Notes: generated by a model not told the origin, from the letters alone. A stretch of DNA of 64,000 bases from Acidobacteriota bacterium (GCA_003222675.1 QHWT01000057.1:1-64000); one strand, 5' to 3'; shown: positions 46,458 to 55,833, counted from the first letter of the stretch. Program-made: numbers and translations.

Positions 46458-46592
46458 TCTGGTGATCTGGTGATCTGGTGATTTAATGATTTGGTGATCT
46501 GGCTTGCGGGCGCTACCGCCTCCGCATTCAGCAGCACGAGCGGTAGCGAGTGCGATGCCAAATCACCAAATCACCAAAATCACCAAATCATT
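46458..46592. repeat. Opposed TGGTGATC / ATCACCAA arrays between convergent genes
   Basis: TCTGGTGA/TTTGGTGA words of 7-8 bp (46462-46502) and the complementary AAATCACC words (46558-46590). They lie between the ends of the DUF5916 and WYL genes, the latter stopping inside the array. They can form a long hairpin across both 3' ends. Related words occur at 30311-30350 and 47693-47737. Confidence 0.85.
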
Positions 46593-47574
46593 CCAGCGCC
46601 GCGTACTGCGCGCGCGCCTTGTCGATCTCGTTGCGAATTTGTGCCGCCAGCGTCGGCGGTGACACAACGCGCGCGAGAGGGCCGAAGCTGAGGATCCAGC
46701 TCCGGAGCGCCCAGTCGTTACAGACATCGAGCGCGACGAGGAGGCTGCCTCCTTCCTCCTCGGTGTTCTGCTGCGATGGATGCCAGCGTCGTTCGCGGAC
46801 GTACGGCGCGATGTGGGGCTCGAACGCAATCTGGATGTGCTCCGGCGCGCCTTCGTTCACGCCAATCGAATGCGCGAACGCATCGTCGGGGAGCGCCGAC
46901 GGCGTGAACCCTTCTTCGCTGACCGACAATCCGCGGATTCGTTCCACCGCGAACGTCCGCATCGCCGAGTACTCCGGCACGAACGCAATCAAGTACATCC
47001 CGCCCTGCGAGTACACGAGCCGGTACGGCTCGATCGCATAGTCTTTCTCGCGGCCGCTCGACAACGAAAAGTACTTCATCGTGGCGCGCCGGTGACGGAG
47101 CGTGGCGTCGAGCAGGCGCGCGATGTAGTCGCGCTCGCCCTTCTCGTCGCTCGGACGCGGCGGCGCCCCCTTCGCCTGGAACACCAGCGGCAATCGATCG
47201 AGGAACTGCCGCATGCCGGGGGTCAGCGCAGCTGCGAGCTTATCGAACGCGCTCGCGACGTCTTTTTGAAAAGGCGTAGCGGCGAGGCACTCGACGAGCG
47301 TCCGGCTGAAATAGAGGGCGCTCAGCTCTGCGACGGTGAAGCCCGTATCGTCGAGCCGCTTGAACGCGCGCGCCTCCAGCATCCAGTACCGCTTTCCATC
47401 TATCTGCTCGTCGAACAACGGAAACCCGGCGCTCTGCAGCGCTTCGAGGTCGCGCCGGATCGTTCGGGTCGTGACGCCGGTGCGCTCCGCCAGATCGTCG
47501 ATCGTCAGCCTGCGCGACGATTCGAGGTCGCGGAGGATCGACCACTGGCGGATGACTTCGGCGTTACGCGGCAT
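46588..47574 (-). CDS. WYL-domain transcriptional regulator (YafY type)
   Basis: A 328-residue regulator. The N-terminal HTH_11 winged helix (about 8-60; LTIDDLAERTGVTTRTIRRDL) is followed by a WYL domain (about 140-240; IEPYRLVYSQGGMYLIAFVPE, EYSAMRTFAVERIRGL) and a WCX extension (WILSFGPLARVVSP). WYL regulators bind small or nucleic-acid ligands and often control DNA-damage or defence genes. The nearby targets are unclear. Its stop codon lies in a repeat array. Confidence 0.92.
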   Translation of the reverse strand: MPRNAEVIRQWSILRDLESSRRLTIDDLAERTGVTTRTIRRDLEALQSAGFPLFDEQIDGKRYWMLEARAFKRLDDTGFTVAELSALYFSRTLVECLAATPFQKDVASAFDKLAAALTPGMRQFLDRLPLVFQAKGAPPRPSDEKGERDYIARLLDATLRHRRATMKYFSLSSGREKDYAIEPYRLVYSQGGMYLIAFVPEYSAMRTFAVERIRGLSVSEEGFTPSALPDDAFAHSIGVNEGAPEHIQIAFEPHIAPYVRERRWHPSQQNTEEEGGSLLVALDVCNDWALRSWILSFGPLARVVSPPTLAAQIRNEIDKARAQYAALE

Positions 47575-47606
47575 TACAGAGAGAATACAGGAGACACCGC
47601 GTCCAT

Positions 47607-47770
47607 GTAGGCCGGGTCATCAGACCCGGCGCGCCGTCGCCGCGGGTGGGTCTTTAGCTTGGAGACGCACGCGCGGGAGCGCGTGCGAAGCACAATCACC
47701 AGATTACCCAATCCAGAAATCACCAAATCCCGCAGGGCTGTCTTCTTCGTCAGCAGCCTGCTAAAGACCC
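47607..47770. repeat. REP-like hairpin and long-range inverted repeat
   Basis: GTAG (47607-47610) directly precedes GCCGGGTC-ATCA-GACCCGGC (47611-47630), with one loop base changed from the usual TTCA. GGGTCTTTAGC (47648-47658) has its inverse GCTAAAGACCC at 47760-47770, the latter overlapping the 3' end of the nuclease gene. Between them lie loose ATCACCAGAT/ATCACCAAAT words. Confidence 0.7.
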
Positions 47771-50763
47771 GCCCCACGGGCGCTCTTCACGATCACCGTT
47801 CGCCGCACGGTTGTCGTGAAGATTCCGTTCGACGCCGTGTAGGTGAGCCTGTAGGTGCCAGGCTTCGTCACGTCGACGCCGCCAGTGACCCTCACCGACA
47901 GCGGACGATTCTGATCCGGCGTCGCGCCGCGATCCATCGCGACCGCGCCCGGATCGGTGAAGCTCGTGAATGCTGTAACCCTCATTCGAAGGGCGCCGTT
48001 CAAGGTGAGCACCGGCGCCTCAGGAAAGGAGAAGTACGCGATCGCCGCGTCGTGATCCGATAATCGCTCCGGACGCGTGATGTCGCCGCGGAACGATTCG
48101 GGGAAATCGGCGTCCAGCCGCGCGTATGCCATGCGGGTGAAGCGCCGCCGTGCGGGCTCGTTCACGAGCACGTGATCCAGTGCTTGCGCGTTGCCGGCGA
48201 AGCTGAAGGAGTATCGCTGCGCCGCCGGAAGCAGATCGACGACATTGGTCAGGTCCGGATTCACCAGGTCCGGGCTGGCGAGCACGACCCGGTCCGCCGG
48301 CGTCGGCCTTCCTTCGATCGTGCCCATCACGTCGACGTAGCCGTCGTTGAATGGGAACGCGTTGTAGTCGCCGACAGAAATGATCCGCTCGTCCGGCTTC
48401 GCAGCCTGGCGCGACTGGATGTAGTTCGCGAGGAATTCCGCTTGCGCGCGACGCTTCACCCGGATGCGCGCGCCATCGTCACCGTCAATACCTCTCAATG
48501 AACGCAGGTGGTTGAGGATCACGGTCACTGGGTACTTGACGCCGCGCGGGCTCGTCACCGCAGCCTCGAGCGCGAGCGAGGGGCGATCGTTCAGCAAGAG
48601 CGTACCGCCGTCCGGCGCGGTGTACGTGGCGTCCTTTCCAACCTGCGTGATCTTCACGACATGGACCCGACCTGCCGCGCGTTTGACCAGGAAGCCGACG
48701 TCGATGCCGCCGATGTCATTGCCTTCTTCGAGGAACGCGTCGTATTTCGGATCCGCCTCGGCATCGCGAATCGCGTCGGCGCTGATCTGGACCGCAAGCC
48801 GCCGCAGCACGGAGAGGTTCTCCACTTCGACGACGCCAAGAACATCCGGCGCGCGCAGCACATGGCGGATTGCGAGCGACGCCTTGGCCAGCCGCCCATT
48901 CAGCGCGTTCGTCGTGAGGACTGCGTCGTCGCGCGCGGGATCATCAACGTCGTCGAAGAACCGCTCCAGGTTGTAGTGCCCGATTGTGAACTCACGCGGC
49001 GACGCCGGCGGCACGGAGACCGCTGCCGCATTGCCTGTCGATGTCCACGCTGTGCCGCTGACCGAGGGCGGGTCGGGCAGAATCGTGTAGCTCCTGGACG
49101 CGTAATCGAGCGGTCCGGTAATGGCGGTCAGGACCTGGCCGGCGACGGCCTCAATCCTGCGTGCGCCGGGTAGCGCGCCGCTGTCGACGCGCAGCCGCTC
49201 TGGATTACCGTCGAATCGCGGGATATGTGGCGGGGCGTCGTCCGGCAGTGTTTGCGCCGGCTCGATGCCCGGCTCGCGCAGCGGCCGGGCCACGCCGTGG
49301 ATCACGGCGTAGAAGACACCCGTCGACGTTGACGTCGCGGTGGTTTCGTCAACGTATCCCTCCGTCGGCGAGATCGCGACGATATTCGCGCTGACGCGCA
49401 TGCCTTCGAAGCGCTCGAGCTGCTCGAAATTTCCGGCGGGATCCGTGTAGGAGGACCGGAGCGTCACCGGATGCGGGAGCATTTCGCCCGTCATCGTGAC
49501 GCGGAAGAACGCGTTCCCCAGCTCGGTCACCGGCGGACTCCCGGGATCGGCAATGGGCACGAACTCGTGAACCGTGCCGGACGCGACGACTTCCTGTCCC
49601 GTTGCGAGGAACGCCGGAGGCGACACGCCCGTGAACACGAAAAGCCCCTCCGACGTGCGGTCGTCCGCGTCGGTCTCAACGTCGCGGAGCTGAATGAAGA
49701 CGCCGTTGAACTTGATGGCGGTCACGATGCCTTTCGTCGTGACGTACTTGTCGACCAGGGGCGACGTGGGTCCTGGGCCCTGAATGTCGTGAATGGCGGT
49801 GATGGCCGTTTCGATCGCGAGCACGATCGTGCTCGCGCTCGTGCGTGGCACATTGTCGCTGACCGTGATCGACAACGTCCTGACGGCCGCCGTACCGGTA
49901 ACGATCGTGCTCAGCGAGAACCGGTTGTCGTGCGCCACGACATCACCGTGCGTTCCATCATCGAAAAATGAAGCGTTCGTTCCGCCGCCGATCGGCGAGA
50001 GATCACCGGTCACGCTGATGTTCGTGTTGGCCGGTCGCGCACCCGGCGTGACCAGCACGATCAGGAGTATCGTGCCGCCAGGTGGAACCGATTGCGGCAT
50101 CGCGGCACCGGCGCCGAACGGCGGAATACCCCGGCTGTTGTGCGGGGCCGGTTCGCCGATGATGAAGTCCGCGGCATTGTCGTCGGTGTCGACATCGCCG
50201 CCACCGAGACGCAGTGCGGCCTTCGGACTGGAGAGCGCGCCGGTCCCTCGCGTGCCCTCGAAACAATTTGCCGAGCCGTAACCCACAAAATCCGACAGGA
50301 ACACGCTCGCGGTCGGGCAGCTACCGCTCAGCGCTGCCGTGGTGTTCGCGAGAGCAACCTTACCGTTCGTGGCGTTCATCGCAATCCCCCCGATTGCGTC
50401 GGGCGGCGGCAGAGGCACGCCGTTCGCGCCGCCGCCCTCGCGCACAAGGTAGTACGAATCAGGTTGAATCGTGCCGGCGAGGTTTGTGACCTCCCACGTC
50501 GTTCCGTTGGCGGGCGAATACTGGACCGACCAGCCAGTCAGGTTTACCGGTACTGACGTCCCGTTGAACAACTCCACGTAAGCGTTCGTGAACGGCGCGC
50601 CGATGTTGCCGCCGCCTCCATACACCTGGCTGATCACGATGCCTCGCGTCACTGGGGCGGTCGAGACGATACTCGACGTGCTGCGCGGTATCGGCGTGGC
50701 GGCGCACTCGATACCGAGTGAAGCGGCGCACAGGATCAGCGCGCAGACGAGGCTCGAGCGCAT
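47761..50763 (-). CDS. Secreted LTD / endonuclease-exonuclease-phosphatase / Ig-like protein
   Basis: A 1000-residue exported protein. A signal peptide (MRSSLVCALILCAASLG) is followed by a lamin-tail-like domain (about 40-190; GIVISQVYGGGGNIGAPFTN, YVELFNGTSVPVNLTGWSVQ), Ig-like and OB-like regions, and an EEP nuclease domain (about 600-915; IGHYNLERFFDD, VVEVENLSVL, ILNHLRS, SVGDYNAFPFNDG, LDHVLVNEP, LSDHDAAIAYF). A C-terminal DUF5011-like Ig fold closes it (about 920-995; SFTDPGAVAMDRG). Catalytic motifs NLE, VEVEN, GDYNA and SDHD are intact. It resembles ExeM-type extracellular nucleases that degrade environmental or biofilm DNA. Confidence 0.9.
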   Translation of the reverse strand: MRSSLVCALILCAASLGIECAATPIPRSTSSIVSTAPVTRGIVISQVYGGGGNIGAPFTNAYVELFNGTSVPVNLTGWSVQYSPANGTTWEVTNLAGTIQPDSYYLVREGGGANGVPLPPPDAIGGIAMNATNGKVALANTTAALSGSCPTASVFLSDFVGYGSANCFEGTRGTGALSSPKAALRLGGGDVDTDDNAADFIIGEPAPHNSRGIPPFGAGAAMPQSVPPGGTILLIVLVTPGARPANTNISVTGDLSPIGGGTNASFFDDGTHGDVVAHDNRFSLSTIVTGTAAVRTLSITVSDNVPRTSASTIVLAIETAITAIHDIQGPGPTSPLVDKYVTTKGIVTAIKFNGVFIQLRDVETDADDRTSEGLFVFTGVSPPAFLATGQEVVASGTVHEFVPIADPGSPPVTELGNAFFRVTMTGEMLPHPVTLRSSYTDPAGNFEQLERFEGMRVSANIVAISPTEGYVDETTATSTSTGVFYAVIHGVARPLREPGIEPAQTLPDDAPPHIPRFDGNPERLRVDSGALPGARRIEAVAGQVLTAITGPLDYASRSYTILPDPPSVSGTAWTSTGNAAAVSVPPASPREFTIGHYNLERFFDDVDDPARDDAVLTTNALNGRLAKASLAIRHVLRAPDVLGVVEVENLSVLRRLAVQISADAIRDAEADPKYDAFLEEGNDIGGIDVGFLVKRAAGRVHVVKITQVGKDATYTAPDGGTLLLNDRPSLALEAAVTSPRGVKYPVTVILNHLRSLRGIDGDDGARIRVKRRAQAEFLANYIQSRQAAKPDERIISVGDYNAFPFNDGYVDVMGTIEGRPTPADRVVLASPDLVNPDLTNVVDLLPAAQRYSFSFAGNAQALDHVLVNEPARRRFTRMAYARLDADFPESFRGDITRPERLSDHDAAIAYFSFPEAPVLTLNGALRMRVTAFTSFTDPGAVAMDRGATPDQNRPLSVRVTGGVDVTKPGTYRLTYTASNGIFTTTVRRTVIVKSARGAGL

Positions 50764-50855
50764 TGCGAAGTCTGGTTGGGGATTAATCAAGGATCCTGCC
50801 GACAGTGACCTGCCTTGTCACGCCTCGAATTTACAGTTGCGGCAGGAGGAGACAG

Positions 50856-51065
50856 ATGGAACGCCAATGCCAGGCTGTTGCACGACGGCTGAATCTGGGG
50901 GAATTGCCCGCCGAGCGAATGACCAGTCGTGAGTCGCGAAACGCATTGCGATTGGCGACGCCCTCGGGCGAGCTGCGCGGTCCGGACAAGTATCGCGTGT
51001 TGGATTTGCGCCGTCGGCGGGCCCAGATTCGCGCCCGTCACGCGCTGTCTCTGATGCAGCCGTAA
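50856..51065 (+). CDS. Small basic hypothetical protein
   Basis: A 69-residue Arg-rich protein (MERQCQAVARRLNLGELPA, then DKYRVLDLRRRRAQIRARHA). A strong Shine-Dalgarno AGGAGG (50844-50849) sits seven bases before the ATG at 50856, which decides the start within a longer frame. No known motif is visible. The high charge suggests nucleic-acid or ribosome contact, but that is only composition. It is divergent from the nuclease gene. Confidence 0.55.
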   Translation: MERQCQAVARRLNLGELPAERMTSRESRNALRLATPSGELRGPDKYRVLDLRRRRAQIRARHALSLMQP

Positions 51066-51112
51066 CAAAGCTGCGCTACGACAGCCTGTGCCACCCACTT
51101 CGGGTTGTGACG

Positions 51113-51277
51113 CTATGCCGTCTTCTTCATTTCGAGCTTGCGAACGACAATACGCGCGGGCCTCTTCTGGTCACACTCGTGCCACCACATGCTCTCGCGC
51201 ACCCACCAGCCGTTTTCCCCCTGGTCATCAAAGAGCGCCCCGCACCGGGCGCAAACGTCGTATTCGAGTTTCGCCAT
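51113..51277 (-). CDS. Small zinc-ribbon-like protein
   Basis: A 54-residue protein, MAKLEYDVCARCGALFDDQG then NGWWVRESMWWHECDQKRPA, ending KLEMKKTA. CxxC (C9, C12), plus H33 and C35, would make a four-ligand zinc site. Four Trp in two pairs are notable. A weak GGGAAG sequence precedes the start. I do not recognise a named family. The coding reading is supported by the metal-ligand pattern and lack of any competing frame. Confidence 0.6.
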   Translation of the reverse strand: MAKLEYDVCARCGALFDDQGENGWWVRESMWWHECDQKRPARIVVRKLEMKKTA

Positions 51278-51424
51278 TTTCGCTTCCCGCCGCCAGCTCA
51301 GCAGGCGCTGACTCTGGTCTGTTATTGGTAAGACGCCCTAAGCACCTCGCTGGTTGCCGTCAAACGAAGCGGCTCGACCGCTGGTCTAATAGGTGATGCG
51401 CCTGCTCGGAGTGCCGTTGTCATA

Positions 51425-52261
51425 ATGAATCGCGGTTTCCTTGTCTTGTGGCTCATGGGGCTGCTCGGGTCGGTGACCTGGGCGGCGGAGCACCCGAAAT
51501 TCGTAAGCCAGCCACTCGCCGGCACCATCGTCGTGGACGGCCGGGACGACGACTGGATGGGGGTTGTCGAGCCCTTTGGGACCGAGCCGGTTTCGATCCA
51601 GGTCGTAAACGACGGCGCGTTTCTCTATCTGCGATTGGTCGCATCGGACCCGTCCGCGCGCACCCAGATCATGCGGCGGGGACTCATCGTCTGGTTCGAT
51701 GAGGACGGAAAGACCAAGAAACGCTTTGGGCTCAGGTACCCCGTGGTCGAGAGCAGTGGGGAACCGCAGGAACGGGGCCGCTACGCTGGCGGCCGTCGCG
51801 GAGGCGGCAGCGGCAGCGGAAGTGGCGGCGAGCGGGCGAACGACGAGTCCTACGCGCCGACCGATCGTATCGACGTCCTCAGCTCGAAGAAGGACGACGA
51901 GCGGAGTTTGACGCTGGATCATGCGTCAGGCATCGAGGCGGCCGCGCGTGTGGACCAGGGGACCCTCCGGTATGAGCTCAAAGTGCCGCTCGCTCGAAAC
52001 GACGATCATCCCTACGCGATCGGCACTCTGCCCGGAAAGACGATCGGGATCGGGATCGAGACACCGAAGGTGGACCGGCCTTCGTCCGGCGGTGGAGGTT
52101 ACGGTGGCGGTGGATATGGCGGCGGTCGCGGCGGTGGAATGAGAGGCCACGGCGGCGGCATGCGCGGCGGCGGTGGCGGCGAACGTGGTTTTCAGCAGCC
52201 CAAGCCGCTGAACGCCTGGGGCACAGTCGCGCTCAGTGCACCGCCAGATCGATCGCGCTGA
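51425..52261 (+). CDS. Exported Gly-rich protein with CBM9-like fold
   Basis: A 278-residue exported protein. A signal peptide (about 1-20, ending TWAAE) is followed by a sandwich resembling the CBM9-like N-terminus of DUF5916 proteins (TIVVDGRDDDWMGVVEPFG, FLYLRLVASDPSARTQIMRR, LIVWFDEDGKTKKRFGLRYP). Two glycine-rich stretches interrupt it (about 119-136 and 216-255; GGGGYGGGGYGGGRGGG). It may bind an extracellular surface or polymer. Its 3' end overlaps the convergent gene by 29 bp. Confidence 0.78.
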   Translation: MNRGFLVLWLMGLLGSVTWAAEHPKFVSQPLAGTIVVDGRDDDWMGVVEPFGTEPVSIQVVNDGAFLYLRLVASDPSARTQIMRRGLIVWFDEDGKTKKRFGLRYPVVESSGEPQERGRYAGGRRGGGSGSGSGGERANDESYAPTDRIDVLSSKKDDERSLTLDHASGIEAAARVDQGTLRYELKVPLARNDDHPYAIGTLPGKTIGIGIETPKVDRPSSGGGGYGGGGYGGGRGGGMRGHGGGMRGGGGGERGFQQPKPLNAWGTVALSAPPDRSR

Positions 52262-52661
52262 CGGAAGGATCGGCCGCGAGGCGCTCGAGCGTCATCAACG
52301 GCAGCCAGCCGACGATCGATCGCGACGCGGCCGACGACGAGACGATGATGCCGCCGAGCGCCTTGATTTTCTTTTCGAGAGCGGGCCGCACGTCCGCCCG
52401 GACATCGACCAGCACGCGTCCATGTCGATCGACCGGCACACTGCCGCGGCCTGCGGGAACGCTCCTCTGGCGGGCGTCCCCCCGCCGCCTGTAGATCTCC
52501 GACAGCACACGCGGCGCGATCTTGTTCTGCGCGACAGTACGCGCATCCCTCGGACTGCTCGCCGCCGGAATGTTGCGTTGTGCGCGCACGGCAGGTACGC
52601 CGATCGCCACTGCCGCTCCTGCGCAAAACACGAAGCTGACCGTACGTGCGGTTCGCAACAC
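52233..52661 (-). CDS. Exported protein resembling a subtilase propeptide
   Basis: A 142-residue exported protein. A signal peptide (about 1-27, ending AVRAQ) is followed by a short basic linker and a region of beta-alpha-beta pattern, VLVDVRADVRPALEKKIKAL then IIVSSSAASRSIVGWLPLMT and ERLAADPSVSAIDLAVH. The last part matches the style of fervidolysin-type or I9-like propeptides that precede subtilases, but no protease follows. It may act as a stand-alone inhibitor or be a truncated gene. It overlaps the convergent gene by 29 bp. Confidence 0.65.
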   Translation of the reverse strand: MLRTARTVSFVFCAGAAVAIGVPAVRAQRNIPAASSPRDARTVAQNKIAPRVLSEIYRRRGDARQRSVPAGRGSVPVDRHGRVLVDVRADVRPALEKKIKALGGIIVSSSAASRSIVGWLPLMTLERLAADPSVSAIDLAVH

Positions 52662-52740
52662 GGGTCTCCTCGCTTGGGATGAGCCGTAGATCGTATACCA
52701 GAACAGCCGTGGAACAAAACGGACTACACTGGCTCAGGGC

Positions 52741-52797
52741 TCATGACTCAAGGCTCAGGCCGGCTCAGGCCATAAGCCGGCATGAGCCATGAGACGT
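52741..52797. repeat. Heptamer-like GGCTCAG/CATGAGC array
   Basis: Words such as CTCATGA, GGCTCAG and CATGAGC, direct and inverted, fill the spacer before the propeller protein gene. A related short block lies at 60785-60822 before addA. Confidence 0.6.
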
Positions 52798-52811
52798 GAG
52801 TCTTCAGCCTC

Positions 52812-54050
52812 GTGTTTGCCGTTCTCCTATTCGCCATCCTGCAGGGCGGAGCTGTCTGCGCCAGCGTGGACGACTGCCGGCAGCAGGCGATCGATGCTGC
52901 CGCTCGCGGTGATTACGAAAGCTTCCACGATTTCGCCTGGCGCGCCGTGCAGAAGGGGAAGCCAAACGATCCAGCGTTGATGTATCTGCTCGCGCGCGCG
53001 CAGTCGCTCAGCGGCCGGCCAGGCGACGCGCTGGTAATGCTGCAGCGGCTCAGAGAACTCGGGATAACCACGGACGCGGCGATCGACGACGATTTCCGGC
53101 GCGTGCGCGCATTGAAAGGCTGGGCCGAGTTCACCGCGCCTGCGGCGTCTGACATCGCTGGTTCATCAACGCCCCCGACGCCGGTCCCGGCACCCGCCCC
53201 TGCGGTGTCTGCGCCACCCCCAACGCGCGATGCGGGTGCGGCTGCGCCGACAACAGCGCTGACGTTCGACGCCGGATCACTCGACCCGGTGGGACTCGCC
53301 TATGACGCGGTGTCGAGGCGATTCCTGGTTGGCGACCGAACGCAGGGTCGGCTCATCGTCATCGACGAGGTGTCGCACCACACGGTGATTCTCGTCAGCG
53401 CGGCTTCCGCGGATTTCCTCGCGCGGATTTCCGGGTTTGCGATCGACGCGAAGCGCGGCGATCTCTGGGTGGCGAGCACCGACGAACGGGAGAGCGCCCT
53501 GCACAAACTGCAACTCGTCTCTGGTCGCGTGCTGACGAAAGTCGCGACGTCCCGCGAGAGCGGTCCCGTGCGATTCGAGGACGTGGTGGTCGCGTCGGAC
53601 GGAACCGTCTTCGCCGTGGATGCCGCCGGCGGGCGCCTGTTCCGGCTCCCGCCAGGCGCACGCGAGTTCGAGATGGCTCACGAGATCGGATTTACCGGCG
53701 CGCGCGCGCTCGCCCATGTGAGCGGGAACACCTTCTTTGTCGGCACGGAGACGGCGCTGCTTCGTGTGGAGATCGGCCGGCGCGCGGCCTCGCCGCTGAG
53801 CGCGCCGAGGGGAACCTCGCTCGGGCAGATCGGGCGCCTCCAGTCATACGGCGGGTCGTTGCTGGCGATGCAACAGACCTCATCCGGCCCACGCCTCGTC
53901 CGCTTGACACTCGACGACGACGCGAAAGCCGTCAAGCGTCTCGAGGTGGTCGACGACGACGTGGCCTCCGAAACGGCCGGGGCGCTCAGCGGCGAGACGT
54001 TCTTCTACCTCGCGCGGAACGGCGCGATTCGAAGCCTCACCGTCCAGTAA
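52812..54050 (+). CDS. Exported TPR/beta-propeller protein
   Basis: A 412-residue protein starting at a GTG (52812); an in-frame stop lies just upstream. A signal peptide (about 1-17) is followed by a TPR-like helical part (about 20-100; YLLARAQSLSGRPGDALVML), a Pro/Ala linker (about 118-140) and an NHL/SMP-30-like beta-propeller (about 145-410; PVGLAYDAVSRRFLVGDRTQ, GFAIDAKRGDLWVAST, DVVVASDGTVFAVDAAGGRL). It probably binds a ligand or partner in the periplasm. No catalytic residues can be assigned. The dynamin-like gene follows after 28 bp. Confidence 0.82.
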   Translation: MFAVLLFAILQGGAVCASVDDCRQQAIDAAARGDYESFHDFAWRAVQKGKPNDPALMYLLARAQSLSGRPGDALVMLQRLRELGITTDAAIDDDFRRVRALKGWAEFTAPAASDIAGSSTPPTPVPAPAPAVSAPPPTRDAGAAAPTTALTFDAGSLDPVGLAYDAVSRRFLVGDRTQGRLIVIDEVSHHTVILVSAASADFLARISGFAIDAKRGDLWVASTDERESALHKLQLVSGRVLTKVATSRESGPVRFEDVVVASDGTVFAVDAAGGRLFRLPPGAREFEMAHEIGFTGARALAHVSGNTFFVGTETALLRVEIGRRAASPLSAPRGTSLGQIGRLQSYGGSLLAMQQTSSGPRLVRLTLDDDAKAVKRLEVVDDDVASETAGALSGETFFYLARNGAIRSLTVQ

Positions 54051-54078
54051 CTGGCAAGTGTTCTGCACCTGAGCGCGC

Positions 54079-55833
54079 GTGTCGCTAAAGGGCATACTGC
54101 ATCCGGCTGAGCAGGAGGTCGTGCGCGAAGAGCGACGGATCCTGAACGATCTGCGCGCGAGCCTCATCCGTTTTGGCGCGAGCGACGAAAACCTCGAGCC
54201 TCTCGAGCGCTCCATCGAACAACTCGACGAGCTGTTCCTGCTCGTTGTCGTCGGCGAGTTCAACGCCGGCAAGAGCGCGTTCATCAACGCGCTCGCCGGC
54301 GAGAAGGTCATGCAGGAAGGCGTCACGCCGACGACCGCGCAGGTCACGCTGCTGCGGTTTGGATCCGAACGATCGTCGCAGCAGATCGAGCCGCAGCTGC
54401 TCGCCGTCAGCGCTCCAGCGGAGCTCCTTCGCGAGATCCACATCGTCGATACGCCGGGCACCAATGCGGTGATCCGCGAGCACGAGCGGATTACCTCCGG
54501 GTTCGTGCCGCGGGCCGACCTGGTGCTGTTCGTCACGTCGGCGGACCGCCCGTTCACCGAAACGGAACGCGCGTTCCTAGAGCAGATCCGCGATTGGGGC
54601 AAGAAGGTCGTCATCGTCATCAACAAGGTGGATATTCTCGGCGGCGAGCGAGAGATCGCCGAAGTGCGATCGTATGTCGCGGACAACGCACGCCGGCTGC
54701 TCGGCGTGACGCCGGAGATCTTCCCCGTCAGCGCGAAGGCGGCATTCCGCGCGAAGAACGGCGAGCCGCAGTTCTGGCAGGACAGCGGCTTCGACGCGCT
54801 CGAGCGATACATCCGGTCTTCTCTCGATCAATCCGCGCGGACCAGGCTGAAGCTGCTCAACCCGCTCGGCGTGGGCGCCGCGCTGATCGATCGTTATCAG
54901 GTGGCGACGCGCGAGCGGCTGGACGTCCTGGCCGAAGACTTCTCGCTGCTCGAGGACGTCGAAGGGCAGCTCGCCGTGTACGGCAAGGACATGGCGCGCG
55001 AGTTCGAAGGGCGCATGGCATCAGTCGACAACGTCCTGCTCGAGATGGAGCGGCGCGGCCAGGACTTCTTCGACGACACGATGCGGATCGGGCGGATGTT
55101 CGACCTGTTGAACCGCTCGCGCGTGCAGGAAGGGTTTGAACGGCAGGTAGTCGCGGACGCGCCGCAGCAGATCGAAAAGCGCGTTAACGATCTGGTGGAC
55201 TGGCTCGTCGAATCGGACTACCGGCAGTGGCAGCGCATCTCACGTCACCTGGCCGACCGCCGGCGCGAATTCCGCGAGCGGATCGTCGGGGACGATCACG
55301 GTGATCCGGAGTCGCGGCCGTTTCACGACGAGCGGCGGCGGCTGGTGGAATCGGTCGGCTCGGCGGCCCAACGGGTCGTCGAGACGTACGATCGCCGGCA
55401 GGAAGCGAGCGAGCTTGCCGATGGCGCGCGCAATGCCGTGGCCGCGGCGGCGGCCGCGGGTGCAGGTGCGGTGGGGCTCGGCACGCTGGTCGCCTTTGCG
55501 GCCAGTACAGCGGTTGCCGACTTCACCGGCATCGTGCTCGCCAGCGTTGTTGCCGCGCTCGGGCTCTTCATCATCCCCGCGAAGCGGAGCCAGGCGAAGG
55601 GAGAGATGCGCCGGAAGATTGCGGACGTGCGCGCGCGTTTGTCCGCCGCGCTCAGAAAGCAATTCCAGGAAGAGATTACGAGAAGCGCCGCGCGAATGCA
55701 GGAGAGCGTCGGCCCTTACAGCCGGTTCATCCGCGCCGAAGGAGAGAAGCTGCGCGAGACCGATACTCGTCTGCGTCAGCTGGCGTTGGACCTTCAAAAG
55801 GTCCGCGAGCGCGTCGATGCGCTCGCGGCCTAG
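54079..55833 (+). CDS. Bacterial dynamin-like GTPase
   Basis: A 584-residue protein with GTG start. The GTPase domain (about 50-260) has G1 GEFNAGKSAF, G2 Thr in GVTPTTAQ, G3 DTPGTN and G4 INKVD. A long helical stalk (about 280-430) and two hydrophobic segments (about 455-520; AVAAAAAAGAGAVGLGTLVA, IVLASVVAALGLFIIP) follow, then a coiled-coil end. This is the BDLP/YdjA-like layout used for membrane binding or fusion. The role here is unknown; relatives take part in membrane maintenance or stress and phage tolerance. Confidence 0.9.
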   Translation: MSLKGILHPAEQEVVREERRILNDLRASLIRFGASDENLEPLERSIEQLDELFLLVVVGEFNAGKSAFINALAGEKVMQEGVTPTTAQVTLLRFGSERSSQQIEPQLLAVSAPAELLREIHIVDTPGTNAVIREHERITSGFVPRADLVLFVTSADRPFTETERAFLEQIRDWGKKVVIVINKVDILGGEREIAEVRSYVADNARRLLGVTPEIFPVSAKAAFRAKNGEPQFWQDSGFDALERYIRSSLDQSARTRLKLLNPLGVGAALIDRYQVATRERLDVLAEDFSLLEDVEGQLAVYGKDMAREFEGRMASVDNVLLEMERRGQDFFDDTMRIGRMFDLLNRSRVQEGFERQVVADAPQQIEKRVNDLVDWLVESDYRQWQRISRHLADRRREFRERIVGDDHGDPESRPFHDERRRLVESVGSAAQRVVETYDRRQEASELADGARNAVAAAAAAGAGAVGLGTLVAFAASTAVADFTGIVLASVVAALGLFIIPAKRSQAKGEMRRKIADVRARLSAALRKQFQEEITRSAARMQESVGPYSRFIRAEGEKLRETDTRLRQLALDLQKVRERVDALAA

